Below are positions 1 to 6,439 of a DNA stretch of 7,816 nt, one piece after another; position 1 is the stretch's first letter, and every line of letters begins with the position of its first letter. The position numbers and the translations under genes are program-made. Below the pieces are notes generated by a model, which worked only from the letters and a program-made list of their open reading frames with translations, did not search any database and was not told the DNA's origin. The stretch is taken from contig JADLDX010000837.1 of NCBI GenBank assembly GCA_020846515.1, positions 1 to 7,816 on the forward strand, read 5' to 3'. This stretch comes from Pirellulaceae bacterium. Its GTDB lineage: Bacteria > Planctomycetota > Planctomycetia > Pirellulales > Pirellulaceae.

Positions 1-810
1 CCCGCTCTGCTCGCTCGCTCCAATCAACTGCCCAAGGTGGTCCTGCGATTCGATACGCTGGAAGGCATCGGGCCGTTGAGCGATCGGCTTCGGCAACGTA
101 CGTTTTCTGCGTGCAAACAGGCGGCGAAGGTCATTGTGCCGCACGAGCACGCACGGCGTGAGTTGATTGCTGCGGGAGTTACGCCGCAGCGCATCGACCT
201 GATACCCGATGGCCCTTTTCCCAAGTTTCAACGCGATGGACAGACGCGAGCCTCCGCGCGCCGCTCGTTGGCAGATATCAATTACGATTTGCACTTGCGT
301 AGCGATGATCGATTATGCGTATGCTTTACCGATCCAATAAAAAACGTCGAGGTAGAATTGGTCGTTCGCACTTTGGCACCGATCCTGGAAGCGCGCCGCG
401 GTATGCGTTTGTGGTTGGTCGGCGACCTACCAGAACGCAGACGGTTCCATGAGCTGATCAGTCGCGGAGGCTGGAAACAAGAAGTGTTATTGGTTGGCAA
501 TTTCGAAGATCCAGACACCGTGCTGATGGCGTCCGATTTGTGCATTGTGCCCAGTTCCACGCAGGGATTAGCCTGTATCATGCCTACGGCGATTCAATCC
601 GGCTTACCGACTCTCGCCTGCGATTGCCCCGCCGTACGTTCACGGTTTGGTGAACATTGTCAGCCGCTGTGCTTCGAACCAGGTAACGCCGAGCAGTTGC
701 ATCAGCGCGTCGTCCAATGGTGCGATCACCCCAACGTTTTTCAAGAACCAGTTGCCCGGGTCAGCCAGTTATTGTTGCAGCAGACCGCTGGCGCGCAGAT
801 GTATCTTTGA
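1..810 (+). CDS. Glycosyltransferase, GT4-like (GT-B fold), 5'-truncated by the window edge
   Basis: The product is the C-terminal 269 residues of a probable family-4 glycosyltransferase, which would move a sugar from a nucleotide donor to a cell-surface polysaccharide, lipid or protein. The frame is open to base 1, so the GTG at 37 is probably internal. Visible are the end of the acceptor domain (a VIVPHEHARREL helix, then the linker ending in RIDLIPDGP) and the donor-binding Rossmann domain. The latter shows the strand and lysine of the phosphate site (CFTDPIKN), the strand MRLWLVGDLP, VLLVGNFED, and the C-terminal PSSTQGLACIMPTAIQSG loop. In typical GT4 enzymes this loop carries the EX7E pair; here both positions are non-acidic (Gln at codon 562-564, Thr at 586-588). 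The enzyme may therefore be divergent or inactive. It converges on the minus-strand gene ending at 823. Fold assignment is firm; substrate is unknown. Confidence 0.82.
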   Translation, partial: PALLARSNQLPKVVLRFDTLEGIGPLSDRLRQRTFSACKQAAKVIVPHEHARRELIAAGVTPQRIDLIPDGPFPKFQRDGQTRASARRSLADINYDLHLRSDDRLCVCFTDPIKNVEVELVVRTLAPILEARRGMRLWLVGDLPERRRFHELISRGGWKQEVLLVGNFEDPDTVLMASDLCIVPSSTQGLACIMPTAIQSGLPTLACDCPAVRSRFGEHCQPLCFEPGNAEQLHQRVVQWCDHPNVFQEPVARVSQLLLQQTAGAQMYL

Positions 811-822
811 GGCTGCGCTAAC

Positions 823-1611
823 CTATTCCACCGGCGTAATTGACAATCCGCCGGAGGCGCGCAGCTCAATCGCGTAACTCTTGCCTTCGCGGACTTGAAT
901 CGACACGGCTTCACCATTGGCAGCACGTATACCCATCTTGCTGGCGGCCACTGGGTCGTTGGCGAATTGCCAAAAGTCAGTCCAAAGTTGTTTCTCAAAG
1001 GCACTCATCTGACCGCCGCGACCATAGGCTTGTGGACGCATACCAATTTCGTCTAACTGGAAACCTTCCGATGGCTTTTGTTGTTCGCTGAAGATGCGTT
1101 TGAATAAACAGAGTGACGTGCCGCGCTGGATGTCCGCCTTTTCGACGTAGGCATCGTCAAACTTGATCACCCAGTTATCGATGTAAATCAGGTCGCCGGG
1201 CAACTCAAATTTCTTGGGGGTCGAAATGGGATCGCCGCTGGGTGATAGCTCGATGAATTGCAACCGACTCTTGATGACTTTGTCTTCGGCATTGCGATCC
1301 AGTCCCAGCACTTCCAACCGCGCCAGGCGTTGATCGGTTTTGAGTAGCCGCAACGACGTCTCAAGTTTTTCTAGTTGCTCAATTTTCTGCTTGAGCTCAG
1401 CGTTCAGCAAAGTCTTTTCGTTATTGAGCTTGGTGACTTCGCTCTTGAGCTGAGTAGCTTGGGCGTTGGCAGTGGCCAGCGCCCGTTCATGCTTGCTATA
1501 TTCTGAATAGCCATAAAAGCCTCCGGCGCCGAGGATACCCACCAGACCAGCCGCCAATACGGTCCGCACCGTACTATTAAAGGTCTTAACCGCCTCGTGT
1601 ATCTTTCCCAT
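823..1611 (-). CDS. Membrane-anchored coiled-coil protein, conserved hypothetical
   Basis: I do not recognise a named family, though it resembles conserved planctomycete hypotheticals. Numbered from the start chosen here, a short cytoplasmic N-terminus is followed by one hydrophobic segment at about residues 17-36 (VRTVLAAGLVGILGAGGFYGY). A strongly heptad-like charged coiled coil follows at about 40-100 (repeated LKSEV, LNNEK, LNAELKQKIEQLEKLE). The C-terminal half is a globular mixed domain with the segments FELPGDLIYIDNWVIKFDD, SLCLFKRIFSEQQKP and LWTDFWQFANDP. This suggests a single-pass protein with its coiled coil and C-terminal domain outside the membrane; that topology is inference. 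An ATG also exists at 1620, but AAGGA at 1620-1624 lies 8 nt before the ATG at 1611 and would overlap the upstream start, so 1611 is preferred (262 residues). It starts 15 nt after the stop of the preceding gene, so the two are probably co-transcribed. Confidence 0.85.
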   Translation of the reverse strand: MGKIHEAVKTFNSTVRTVLAAGLVGILGAGGFYGYSEYSKHERALATANAQATQLKSEVTKLNNEKTLLNAELKQKIEQLEKLETSLRLLKTDQRLARLEVLGLDRNAEDKVIKSRLQFIELSPSGDPISTPKKFELPGDLIYIDNWVIKFDDAYVEKADIQRGTSLCLFKRIFSEQQKPSEGFQLDEIGMRPQAYGRGGQMSAFEKQLWTDFWQFANDPVAASKMGIRAANGEAVSIQVREGKSYAIELRASGGLSITPVE

Positions 1612-1619
1612 CAAACTCA

Positions 1620-1624
1620 TCCTT
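1620..1624 (-). promoter_or_regulatory. Shine-Dalgarno site deciding the start of the coiled-coil gene
   Basis: AAGGA reads on the minus strand 8 nt before the ATG at 1609-1611. It overlaps the first base of the alternative ATG at 1618-1620, which makes that upstream start unlikely. Confidence 0.55.
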
Positions 1625-1626
1625 GG

Positions 1627-2250
1627 TCAAACGGGGCTGGCTTTGGCGACTTGGTTTTCTGCAACTGTGTTTTCTGTAACTGCTTTTTCGCCAGGCGGCG
1701 ATTCGGTATTGTCCGCATCGTTATCGTCTTTGCCACGCGTCGGCTTGACCGGCGGAGGCAAAGGACCACCCCAAGCATCAAAAATAACCAGGATATTTAG
1801 CAGTCCTGCAATCATCGTGTACAAGGTCCCCATGTCAAACCCGGACGATGACTTTTCATTCCACTCCGAGAGATCGGCGACAGAGTTCGGGGGGGCCATA
1901 AAGCCGCCCATGGCCGGAGGCAAGCCCTTGCCGACTCGATATGCCTGATAAGCGGCCGGCATAGCAGGCAAGCCAACACCCGCTTGCAAAACATATTGCC
2001 ACCGCGCGTCGACCTGATTCCAGGATGCATAGACGCAACGGCCACCACCGACCAACATGCCCAGCAAAAACGTGCTCATGATTGCGATACAGAAGATTGC
2101 CGACTTCAAATATCGCCGTTGATAGTAGTGACCAGCGCCAGGTACCAACCACGCCAAAAAGGCGGCTAACTCTCGGTTGCCCAGGTCGAGCGGCTCTCCA
2201 TCAGCTATGACAACTGAGCTTTTGGCTGGCCGTACAGGACTATAGGACAT
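1627..2250 (-). CDS. Small multi-pass membrane protein, TM2/DUF6677-like
   Basis: This 207-residue protein has an N-terminal soluble stretch and then the motif LAAFLAWLVPGAGHYYQRR at about residues 28-46. That resembles the PGxGxxY...R turn of TM2-type proteins and of the planctomycete family I recall as DUF6677. Hydrophobic segments follow at about 50-69 (SAIFCIAIMSTFLLGMLVGG), possibly near 88-100, and at about 141-158 (TLYTMIAGLLNILVIFDAW). The tail (165-207) is hydrophilic and low in complexity, with proline and acidic residues. The frame is open up to a start at 2310, but GAGGAA at 2256-2261 sits 5 nt before the ATG at 2250, so the extra 20 residues are not believed. It is the middle gene of the minus-strand trio. 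Biochemical function is unknown; a membrane-scaffolding or envelope role is inference from topology and neighbours. Confidence 0.87.
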   Translation of the reverse strand: MSYSPVRPAKSSVVIADGEPLDLGNRELAAFLAWLVPGAGHYYQRRYLKSAIFCIAIMSTFLLGMLVGGGRCVYASWNQVDARWQYVLQAGVGLPAMPAAYQAYRVGKGLPPAMGGFMAPPNSVADLSEWNEKSSSGFDMGTLYTMIAGLLNILVIFDAWGGPLPPPVKPTRGKDDNDADNTESPPGEKAVTENTVAENQVAKASPV

Positions 2251-2255
2251 TGAAC

Positions 2256-2261
2256 TTCCTC
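2256..2261 (-). promoter_or_regulatory. Strong Shine-Dalgarno site for the TM2-like gene
   Basis: GAGGAA on the minus strand, 5 nt upstream of the ATG at 2248-2250. It is the best ribosome-binding site in the window and sets the start downstream of the longest open frame. Confidence 0.7.
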
Positions 2262-2317
2262 TTCTAGTGGTGCATCCTTCGTTCATCATGTGGGGCGATC
2301 CCGGCCCCAATCATAAC

Positions 2318-3157
2318 CTAGAACGGTGACGCATTCATATCGGTAGTGGTAGCCGGCGCATCAAACGGTGACTGAGCAGCATCGGCGGCAGAGCCATCCG
2401 CCGATGCCCCACCTGCCGCCGGCATCGGTTCAGACGCATTGGCCGGATCCGCACTGGTTGAATCTGCATTGGCTGTTCCAGCGCTCTTGGGATCTGCCCC
2501 GCGTTTGGCTGCAGCCGCATATTTGGCCTGCAATTGCAGCATGCGTTCATTTTGCTTAGGCGTCAGGCGCTCTACCGCCATTTGATAATAAACTCGGGCA
2601 GCAGCCAGACGGCCATGATGTTGGGCTTCGGCCGCCCTGTGCATGTAGTAGCGGACATCTGAACCGTCACCCACCACATTAGCCGCCATATCGACTTGAG
2701 CATTGCCCGAAGCCCCCATGGCCATGGCCCAATCATTCGGGTTGCGCGGCGGCTCCGCAAAACTCTGGCCTGTCTGGCGAGCGTAGAATTGAGGCGACAG
2801 CGTATTGACGATGGCTTTCCCATGGGAACGAGGAGCGAAGTTGGCCGTTGCGGAACTGCCGGCCGGGGCGTCCAGAATTGCTTCGTCCATCGCAGCCAAA
2901 TCGATCACTGTGGCCGTCATACTCATTGAACTGGAACTCAACTGACTCGTGCCACCTCGACGCAACGCAGGTCCAAAGCCGTCGGTAGCTCGTGACCCGC
3001 GCGAAAAGCCGGTTCCGCCTATGGCTGCCGTCCCTTGATCCGGCACGCTAACCGTTGTGCTAACGCCAAAGGACCCCACCGAGGGCAGTTGCACCACCTG
3101 AGCTTGCGCTCCAGACACACTGGCCACCAACAACACTAATGTCAGCAGGTTTTTCAT
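2318..3157 (-). CDS. Secreted Ala/Ser-rich protein with a TPR-like helix pair
   Basis: I do not recognise a family for this 279-residue protein. Residues 1-19 form a clear Sec signal peptide (MKNLLTLVLLVASVSGAQA) ending in AQA before Gln20, so the mature protein should be periplasmic or extracellular. Residues 20-110 are Gly/Ser/Thr-rich and probably extended. Residues 165-200 (DVRYYMHRAAEAQHHGRLAAARVYYQMAVERL) look like a single TPR or Sel1-like helix pair with the small-residue spacing expected of that repeat. A positively charged helix follows to about 220. Residues 221-279 are a low-complexity Ala/Ser/Asp/Pro tail. Its predicted ribosome site is weak (GAAG about 10 nt upstream). It is the first gene of the minus-strand trio, with 67 nt before the next start. 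Together with its membrane-bound neighbours it suggests an envelope-associated role; that is inference. Confidence 0.82.
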   Translation of the reverse strand: MKNLLTLVLLVASVSGAQAQVVQLPSVGSFGVSTTVSVPDQGTAAIGGTGFSRGSRATDGFGPALRRGGTSQLSSSSMSMTATVIDLAAMDEAILDAPAGSSATANFAPRSHGKAIVNTLSPQFYARQTGQSFAEPPRNPNDWAMAMGASGNAQVDMAANVVGDGSDVRYYMHRAAEAQHHGRLAAARVYYQMAVERLTPKQNERMLQLQAKYAAAAKRGADPKSAGTANADSTSADPANASEPMPAAGGASADGSAADAAQSPFDAPATTTDMNASPF

Positions 3158-3205
3158 GGACGATCTACTTCGATTGAGACGGGCAACAAGTGTTGTAAAC
3201 TTTGG

Positions 3206-3272
3206 ATGTCAGCCAAATGCAGGTAAGCCAAATGCCGGCCAACTAATGCCGGCCAACTAGTACAGGTCAGCC
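3206..3272. repeat. Compact array of short direct repeats
   Basis: The unit AATGCCGGCCAACT occurs twice in perfect tandem (3231-3244 and 3245-3258). AGCCAAATGC occurs at 3211-3220 and 3226-3235, a 15-nt step. CAGGTAAGCC (3220-3229) recurs as CAGGTCAGCC (3263-3272), one mismatch apart. Each tandem unit contains the palindrome GCCGGC. The array lies 49-115 nt upstream of the minus-strand start at 3157, a position suited to a regulator-binding cluster, but slippage duplication is an equally good explanation. Confidence 0.75.
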
Positions 3273-3317
3273 GGTGCGGGCCTACAAGTCCGGAGGGTTT
3301 AAAGCCAACTTGGGGAC

Positions 3318-3336
3318 GCCCCGGCTAACGGTGGGC
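3318..3336. repeat. GC-rich imperfect hairpin
   Basis: GCCC-CG pairs with CG-GGGC around the loop GCTAA, with a two-base GT bulge. No T-run follows on either strand, so it is not a convincing terminator. GC-rich intergenic hairpins with a GGCTAACG core are, from memory, common dispersed elements in Rhodopirellula-like genomes; this copy cannot be assigned to such a family from the window alone. Confidence 0.35.
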
Positions 3337-3440
3337 GGCTGCGCTTCCTATAACTATCATAATAGCAATCGATGACGTGAAGTAGGTTGAACTGACCACT
3401 CGTAAAATCATCGGCCCGTTGCGCAAGTTATTCGATCCGT

Positions 3441-3446
3441 GAGAGG
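3441..3446 (+). promoter_or_regulatory. Shine-Dalgarno site supporting a TTG start
   Basis: GAGAGG lies 5 nt before the TTG at 3452. The competing ATG at 3488 has a T-rich upstream region with no such site, so the TTG start is preferred. Confidence 0.5.
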
Positions 3447-3451
3447 CCAAC

Positions 3452-4816
3452 TTGGCATCAAATCGTCAACAATATCTGGTTTTTTCTATGGCAGTCGTGC
3501 TGGCCGTGGTCGCTTTGGCCGTGGGTACGCCCTGCGCGACCTGGGCACAGACCGCCCCATCCAGTGCCACGCCTGCCGCAATGAAGATCGTCCAGCTCCT
3601 CTGGACGGCCCAACCAGCCGGGGCGGCGGGGGCTTTGGAAAAAGCCCTCGACCAGGCAGTTTCACGTCGCGAAGTCGAATCGCTCAAACCCCATCTGACC
3701 GCGCTGGAGCCCAAGTTTTTAGCTGCAATCTCCAAAGGTCCGAGCGATGTTCGCTGGGTCTCCTCCGTCGCCGCGTTGGCTCTGGTTCAAAATCCACGCG
3801 CTCTGGAGCTGATATCTGCCGCTGTCACTGGTCAGCTCGGAGTCGATCCGCCCCTGCCTCTGGCCAAACGCGAACTGCTCTTGCGCTGTTGGCAAGTCGC
3901 AGATCGCGCTGCCTGTGACACTTACATCCATCAGCTACTTAGCACTGAACCAAAAACGGCAAAACCACAAAGTACTGGGCAGCAGTCTGTCACGGATGTG
4001 CCCTGGTTGGAAACGGTAGCCCTGCGCGCCCTGCAGTGGAACTCGGTCCAGACCAGCGATAGTCTCTTGGCCGGTTGGTCTACGCTTCCGCGTCCGGTGC
4101 AGTTGGCTGTGATTGAACCGATGACTCAACAAGCCGCGACGATGAAGCGTCTTGTTGCGGCCATTGAAGCTGGTCGAGTTGCCAAGGACTTGCTCAACAC
4201 CAATCAACTGCGTAAGTGGAACGCTGGTTCCGATGGGGAATTGGTATCGGCCATCGAACGTGTGTGGGGCAAGTTGCGAGCGATGGATGATGCCGATCGT
4301 AAAGCCGTCGTCACGCGCATGATGGCGTTGTTGACCAGCGGCAAAGCGGGCAACCCAGTGGCAGGTGAAGCGCACTTCAAACGCATCTGCGCCCAATGTC
4401 ATCGCCTCCATGGTGAAGGCATTGAAGTGGGACCGGACATTACTGCCAATGGCCGAGGCAGTTTTGAGCAATTAGTCTCCAATGTGATGGATCCTAGCCT
4501 GGTTATCGGCAAAGCATTCATGGCCAAGACCGTTTTGACGGCCGACGGACGCGTGCTGGCGGGTCTGGTGGCGGCTGAGGATCCAAAACGACTGACCCTC
4601 AAGGTTCAGGGCGGAAAATTGATCGAATTGGATCGCGAGGAAGAGATTGATGAAATCAAAGAGAGCGTCAAGTCTCTAATGCCCGATGGCCTGGAGCAGC
4701 AGATGAACGAACAAGAGTTGATCGACCTGTTTGCTTATCTGAGTCTGGCCAAACCGCTCAGCGCTGCAGAGAACGAGTTGATCCCAGGTACTCCGGCCAA
4801 ACTGATTGCAGAGTAA
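3452..4816 (+). CDS. Exported c-type cytochrome domain protein (Pirellula/Verrucomicrobium-type haem-binding domain)
   Basis: This 454-residue protein starts at a TTG and has a signal peptide at about residues 1-33 (hydrophobic core AVVLAVVALAVG, cleavage near ATWAQ), so it acts in the periplasm. Residues 40-290 are mostly helical with no family I recognise; the repeated Leu/Ala helices could be a HEAT-like solenoid. The C-terminal 150 residues match the planctomycete/verrucomicrobial haem-binding domain (TIGR02603 type). CAQCH at 313-317 binds haem covalently, followed by GPDIT, the MDPS segment, a beta-rich insert (VLAGLVAAEDPKRLTLKV), SLMPDGLEQQM with Met410 as likely second axial ligand, and ELIDLFAYL. 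It probably carries electrons for a periplasmic oxidation. Many relatives carry this domain fused to a dehydrogenase-like beta-propeller, which is absent here. The next gene lies 132 nt downstream and is functionally unrelated. Confidence 0.9.
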   Translation: MASNRQQYLVFSMAVVLAVVALAVGTPCATWAQTAPSSATPAAMKIVQLLWTAQPAGAAGALEKALDQAVSRREVESLKPHLTALEPKFLAAISKGPSDVRWVSSVAALALVQNPRALELISAAVTGQLGVDPPLPLAKRELLLRCWQVADRAACDTYIHQLLSTEPKTAKPQSTGQQSVTDVPWLETVALRALQWNSVQTSDSLLAGWSTLPRPVQLAVIEPMTQQAATMKRLVAAIEAGRVAKDLLNTNQLRKWNAGSDGELVSAIERVWGKLRAMDDADRKAVVTRMMALLTSGKAGNPVAGEAHFKRICAQCHRLHGEGIEVGPDITANGRGSFEQLVSNVMDPSLVIGKAFMAKTVLTADGRVLAGLVAAEDPKRLTLKVQGGKLIELDREEEIDEIKESVKSLMPDGLEQQMNEQELIDLFAYLSLAKPLSAAENELIPGTPAKLIAE

Positions 4817-4948
4817 CTGCGCACGAGGGCGTAGCAGCGGACGATGTCAAGGGCTTATTGTTGGTTGCCACTGTTCACGCAGGGTCTGGCCGCCTAAAAT
4901 TGAGCGTGAAAGTCACATTCATTCCTCCATCCCACCGATGATTTCAAT

Positions 4949-5278
4949 ATGTCAGCAACCATCTGCGAAGATAAAGTTCGTGAGCAGCTCAAGCAGGTGA
5001 TCGATCCCGAACTGTTCGTCAACATCGTTGACTTGGGGTTAGTTTACACGGTCAATTTGAATCCCAATGCGGAAGAACCCGCCAAGACCGATGTCGGCAT
5101 CGAAATGACGATGACCAGTCCCATGTGCCCGGCTGGCCCACAATTGGTTGGCAATAGCCGTCAAGTGCTCGAAGCCCTCGAAGGCGTTGGTAAGGTGGAT
5201 GTAAAGGTGGTCATGGATCCACCTTGGACACAAGATCGAATGACCGAAGACGCCCGGGATCAGCTTGGGATTTTCTAA
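4949..5278 (+). CDS. MIP18/DUF59 family protein, SufT/PaaD-like iron-sulfur assembly factor
   Basis: This 109-residue cytoplasmic protein is a complete single MIP18-type domain, the usual length for the family. Signatures are DPE at 19-21 followed by NIVDLGLVY (25-33), MTMTSPMCP at 53-61 with the conserved Cys60, and VDVKVVMDPPWTQDRM at 83-98 near the end, closing with LGIF. Family members such as SufT and the PaaD N-terminus help mature Fe-S proteins, with the conserved cysteine implicated in metal or cluster handling. The ATG has no clear Shine-Dalgarno site; no other in-frame start lies close upstream. No suf or isc genes are visible nearby, so it stands alone, as is often the case. It might share a transcript with the upstream haem protein, but the 132-nt gap argues weakly for its own promoter. 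The 129-nt gap to the converging holA contains no clear terminator. Confidence 0.92.
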   Translation: MSATICEDKVREQLKQVIDPELFVNIVDLGLVYTVNLNPNAEEPAKTDVGIEMTMTSPMCPAGPQLVGNSRQVLEALEGVGKVDVKVVMDPPWTQDRMTEDARDQLGIF

Positions 5279-5402
5279 CGCCCATTTCGCTGTCGGCAGG
5301 CAGTACACTTATTGCGCCTTCGGCATGGCACTTTACCATCAAGAGAGTAGCTTACGTACTTGCAGCTGTGCCGATTTGGTCTGCGTTAGCACTTTGCCAA
5401 CT

Positions 5403-5419
5403 GCCGGCTAATCACCGGC
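5403..5419. repeat. Small inverted repeat over the holA stop codon
   Basis: GCCGG (5403-5407) and CCGGC (5415-5419) flank a 7-nt spacer that includes the holA stop. The 5-bp stem has no following T-run, so a terminator role for the convergent pair is possible but poorly supported. Confidence 0.25.
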
Positions 5420-6439
5420 TAGACGTACGATAAACTCTTCGATCGCGAAGACTCCTCGGTCTTCTTTGGAGTGCGAGAGTTTGAGTTTCATATCCAGCTC
5501 GAGTAACCATTCGAGCATGGCCAGGCCGCGGACACGACCCAGGCGTCGCAATTGTGCTTCGGCCTGGCCCAATTCAAAGGGCCTGAAGCCGGCCCGAGCC
5601 AACGCGTCGCGCAGGGCCAATTTCTGCCGGGCTCGTTCGGCCTGGGCAATTAAGTGCGTGGCGTTGCCGAAGCGCCTCAGGCTCCACGACATTTGAGGCA
5701 CGATGGCCATCGGCGATTCACCGGCCTGAATCACTTTGTGCAATTGTTCCAGAGCATTAGCCGTGCGTCCTTCGACAGCGGCAGCCACAATTTCCCAGAC
5801 CGTTTGGGTGCGCCAACTGCCGATGGCCGTTTTCAATTGATCATCTGCGATCTTGCCATCGTCACCAGCGTACAGCGCGGCCTTGGCCAACTCTTGATCG
5901 AGCAAACCAAATTCGGGACCAACCCGATCGAGTATGAAACCACACTGCGCCCCGGTGAGCGTCAACTTATGGACGTTTGCAGCCCATTTCTTGATCCACT
6001 CCTCGGTTGCTTTGCCCTTGGGCGCGGCGCATTCCAAGCACCAACCTTTCTCGGCAGCGATCTTGTACAGCTTGGTATTAGCCGCGAAAGAGGACAATTC
6101 CAACAAGAGCAACGAAGAAGGCACAGGCGCAGCAAACCACTTTTCCAACTGCGGACGGGCGGCTTTGACTAAATCATCGCCCTGCTTAACGATGGCCACG
6201 CGACGTTCATCTGGGTCGAATAGCGATACGGTGGCCAATTCGTCATGCACATCGCGCCACAGGCAACTCTCGCCATCAAAGGTCTTGGCGTCCTCGACGT
6301 TGATCTGAGCCAAGGTCAACAGTTTCTGTGCCGTTTGTTGGCGCAGAAAGCCATCGCCAAACGCGACCACCACTGAGGGCAGGTCGCGAGGTAGCTTGGT
6401 AGCAAACAGCAGATCGAAACAGTGTGTCCCTTTACTCAT
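5408..6439 (-). CDS. holA: DNA polymerase III subunit delta (clamp loader)
   Basis: This 343-residue protein is the delta subunit of the DNA polymerase III clamp loader, which opens the beta sliding clamp during loading on DNA. The length is usual for the family. The N-terminal domain has the VVVAFGDGFLRQQ motif at about residues 23-35, equivalent to the family's G-[DE]-x-FL-x-[RQ] segment, but no Walker ATPase motifs, as expected for delta. A middle region around SLFDPDERRVAIVKQGDDLVK is typical. The linker region FILDRVGPEFGLLDQELAKAALYAG is characteristic of delta subunits. The C-terminal helical collar domain follows (WEIVAAAVEGRTANALEQLHKVIQAGESP...MSWSLRR) and ends with a predicted helix LELDMKLK. 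The frame is open to a TTG at 6463; ATGs lie at 6451 and 6439. None has a clear Shine-Dalgarno site, so the start is uncertain by 8 residues; 6439 is chosen as the last ATG before conserved sequence. Confidence 0.93.
   Translation of the reverse strand: MSKGTHCFDLLFATKLPRDLPSVVVAFGDGFLRQQTAQKLLTLAQINVEDAKTFDGESCLWRDVHDELATVSLFDPDERRVAIVKQGDDLVKAARPQLEKWFAAPVPSSLLLLELSSFAANTKLYKIAAEKGWCLECAAPKGKATEEWIKKWAANVHKLTLTGAQCGFILDRVGPEFGLLDQELAKAALYAGDDGKIADDQLKTAIGSWRTQTVWEIVAAAVEGRTANALEQLHKVIQAGESPMAIVPQMSWSLRRFGNATHLIAQAERARQKLALRDALARAGFRPFELGQAEAQLRRLGRVRGLAMLEWLLELDMKLKLSHSKEDRGVFAIEEFIVRLAGD

Larger units (their letters stand above)
3158..3451. promoter_or_regulatory. Divergent intergenic region with repeats and hairpin
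   Basis: This 294-nt non-coding stretch separates the divergent genes starting at 3157 (-) and 3452 (+), so both promoters should lie here. It holds a short-repeat array at 3206-3272 and a GC-rich hairpin at 3318-3336, listed separately. An AT-rich patch at 3349-3363 (TATAAC, CATAAT) is the only -10-like sequence facing the plus-strand gene, and it has no good -35 partner. Planctomycete promoters are poorly defined, so no promoter is assigned. Confidence 0.5.

Noticed and set aside
811..822. Convergent 12-nt gap checked for a shared terminator
   Set aside because: Too short, and no stem with a T-run on either strand is visible around it.
2251..2310. N-terminal extension of the TM2-like gene to a start at 2310
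   Set aside because: A strong GAGGAA site places the start at 2250, and the extra 20 residues have no family-like sequence.
3439..3918. 159-codon plus-strand frame overlapping the haem protein gene
   Set aside because: Its protein is Arg/Ser/Gly-rich with no domain, while the overlapping frame has a signal peptide and a CxxCH haem domain.
4872..4900. Possible promoter TGTTCA, 17-nt spacer, TAAAAT before the MIP18 gene
   Set aside because: The -35 half matches the consensus at only three of six positions; this is expected by chance in a 132-nt gap.
5654..6308. Long plus-strand open frames inside holA (172 and 124 codons)
   Set aside because: They lie opposite a clearly recognisable holA protein, have no family resemblance and are antisense shadows.
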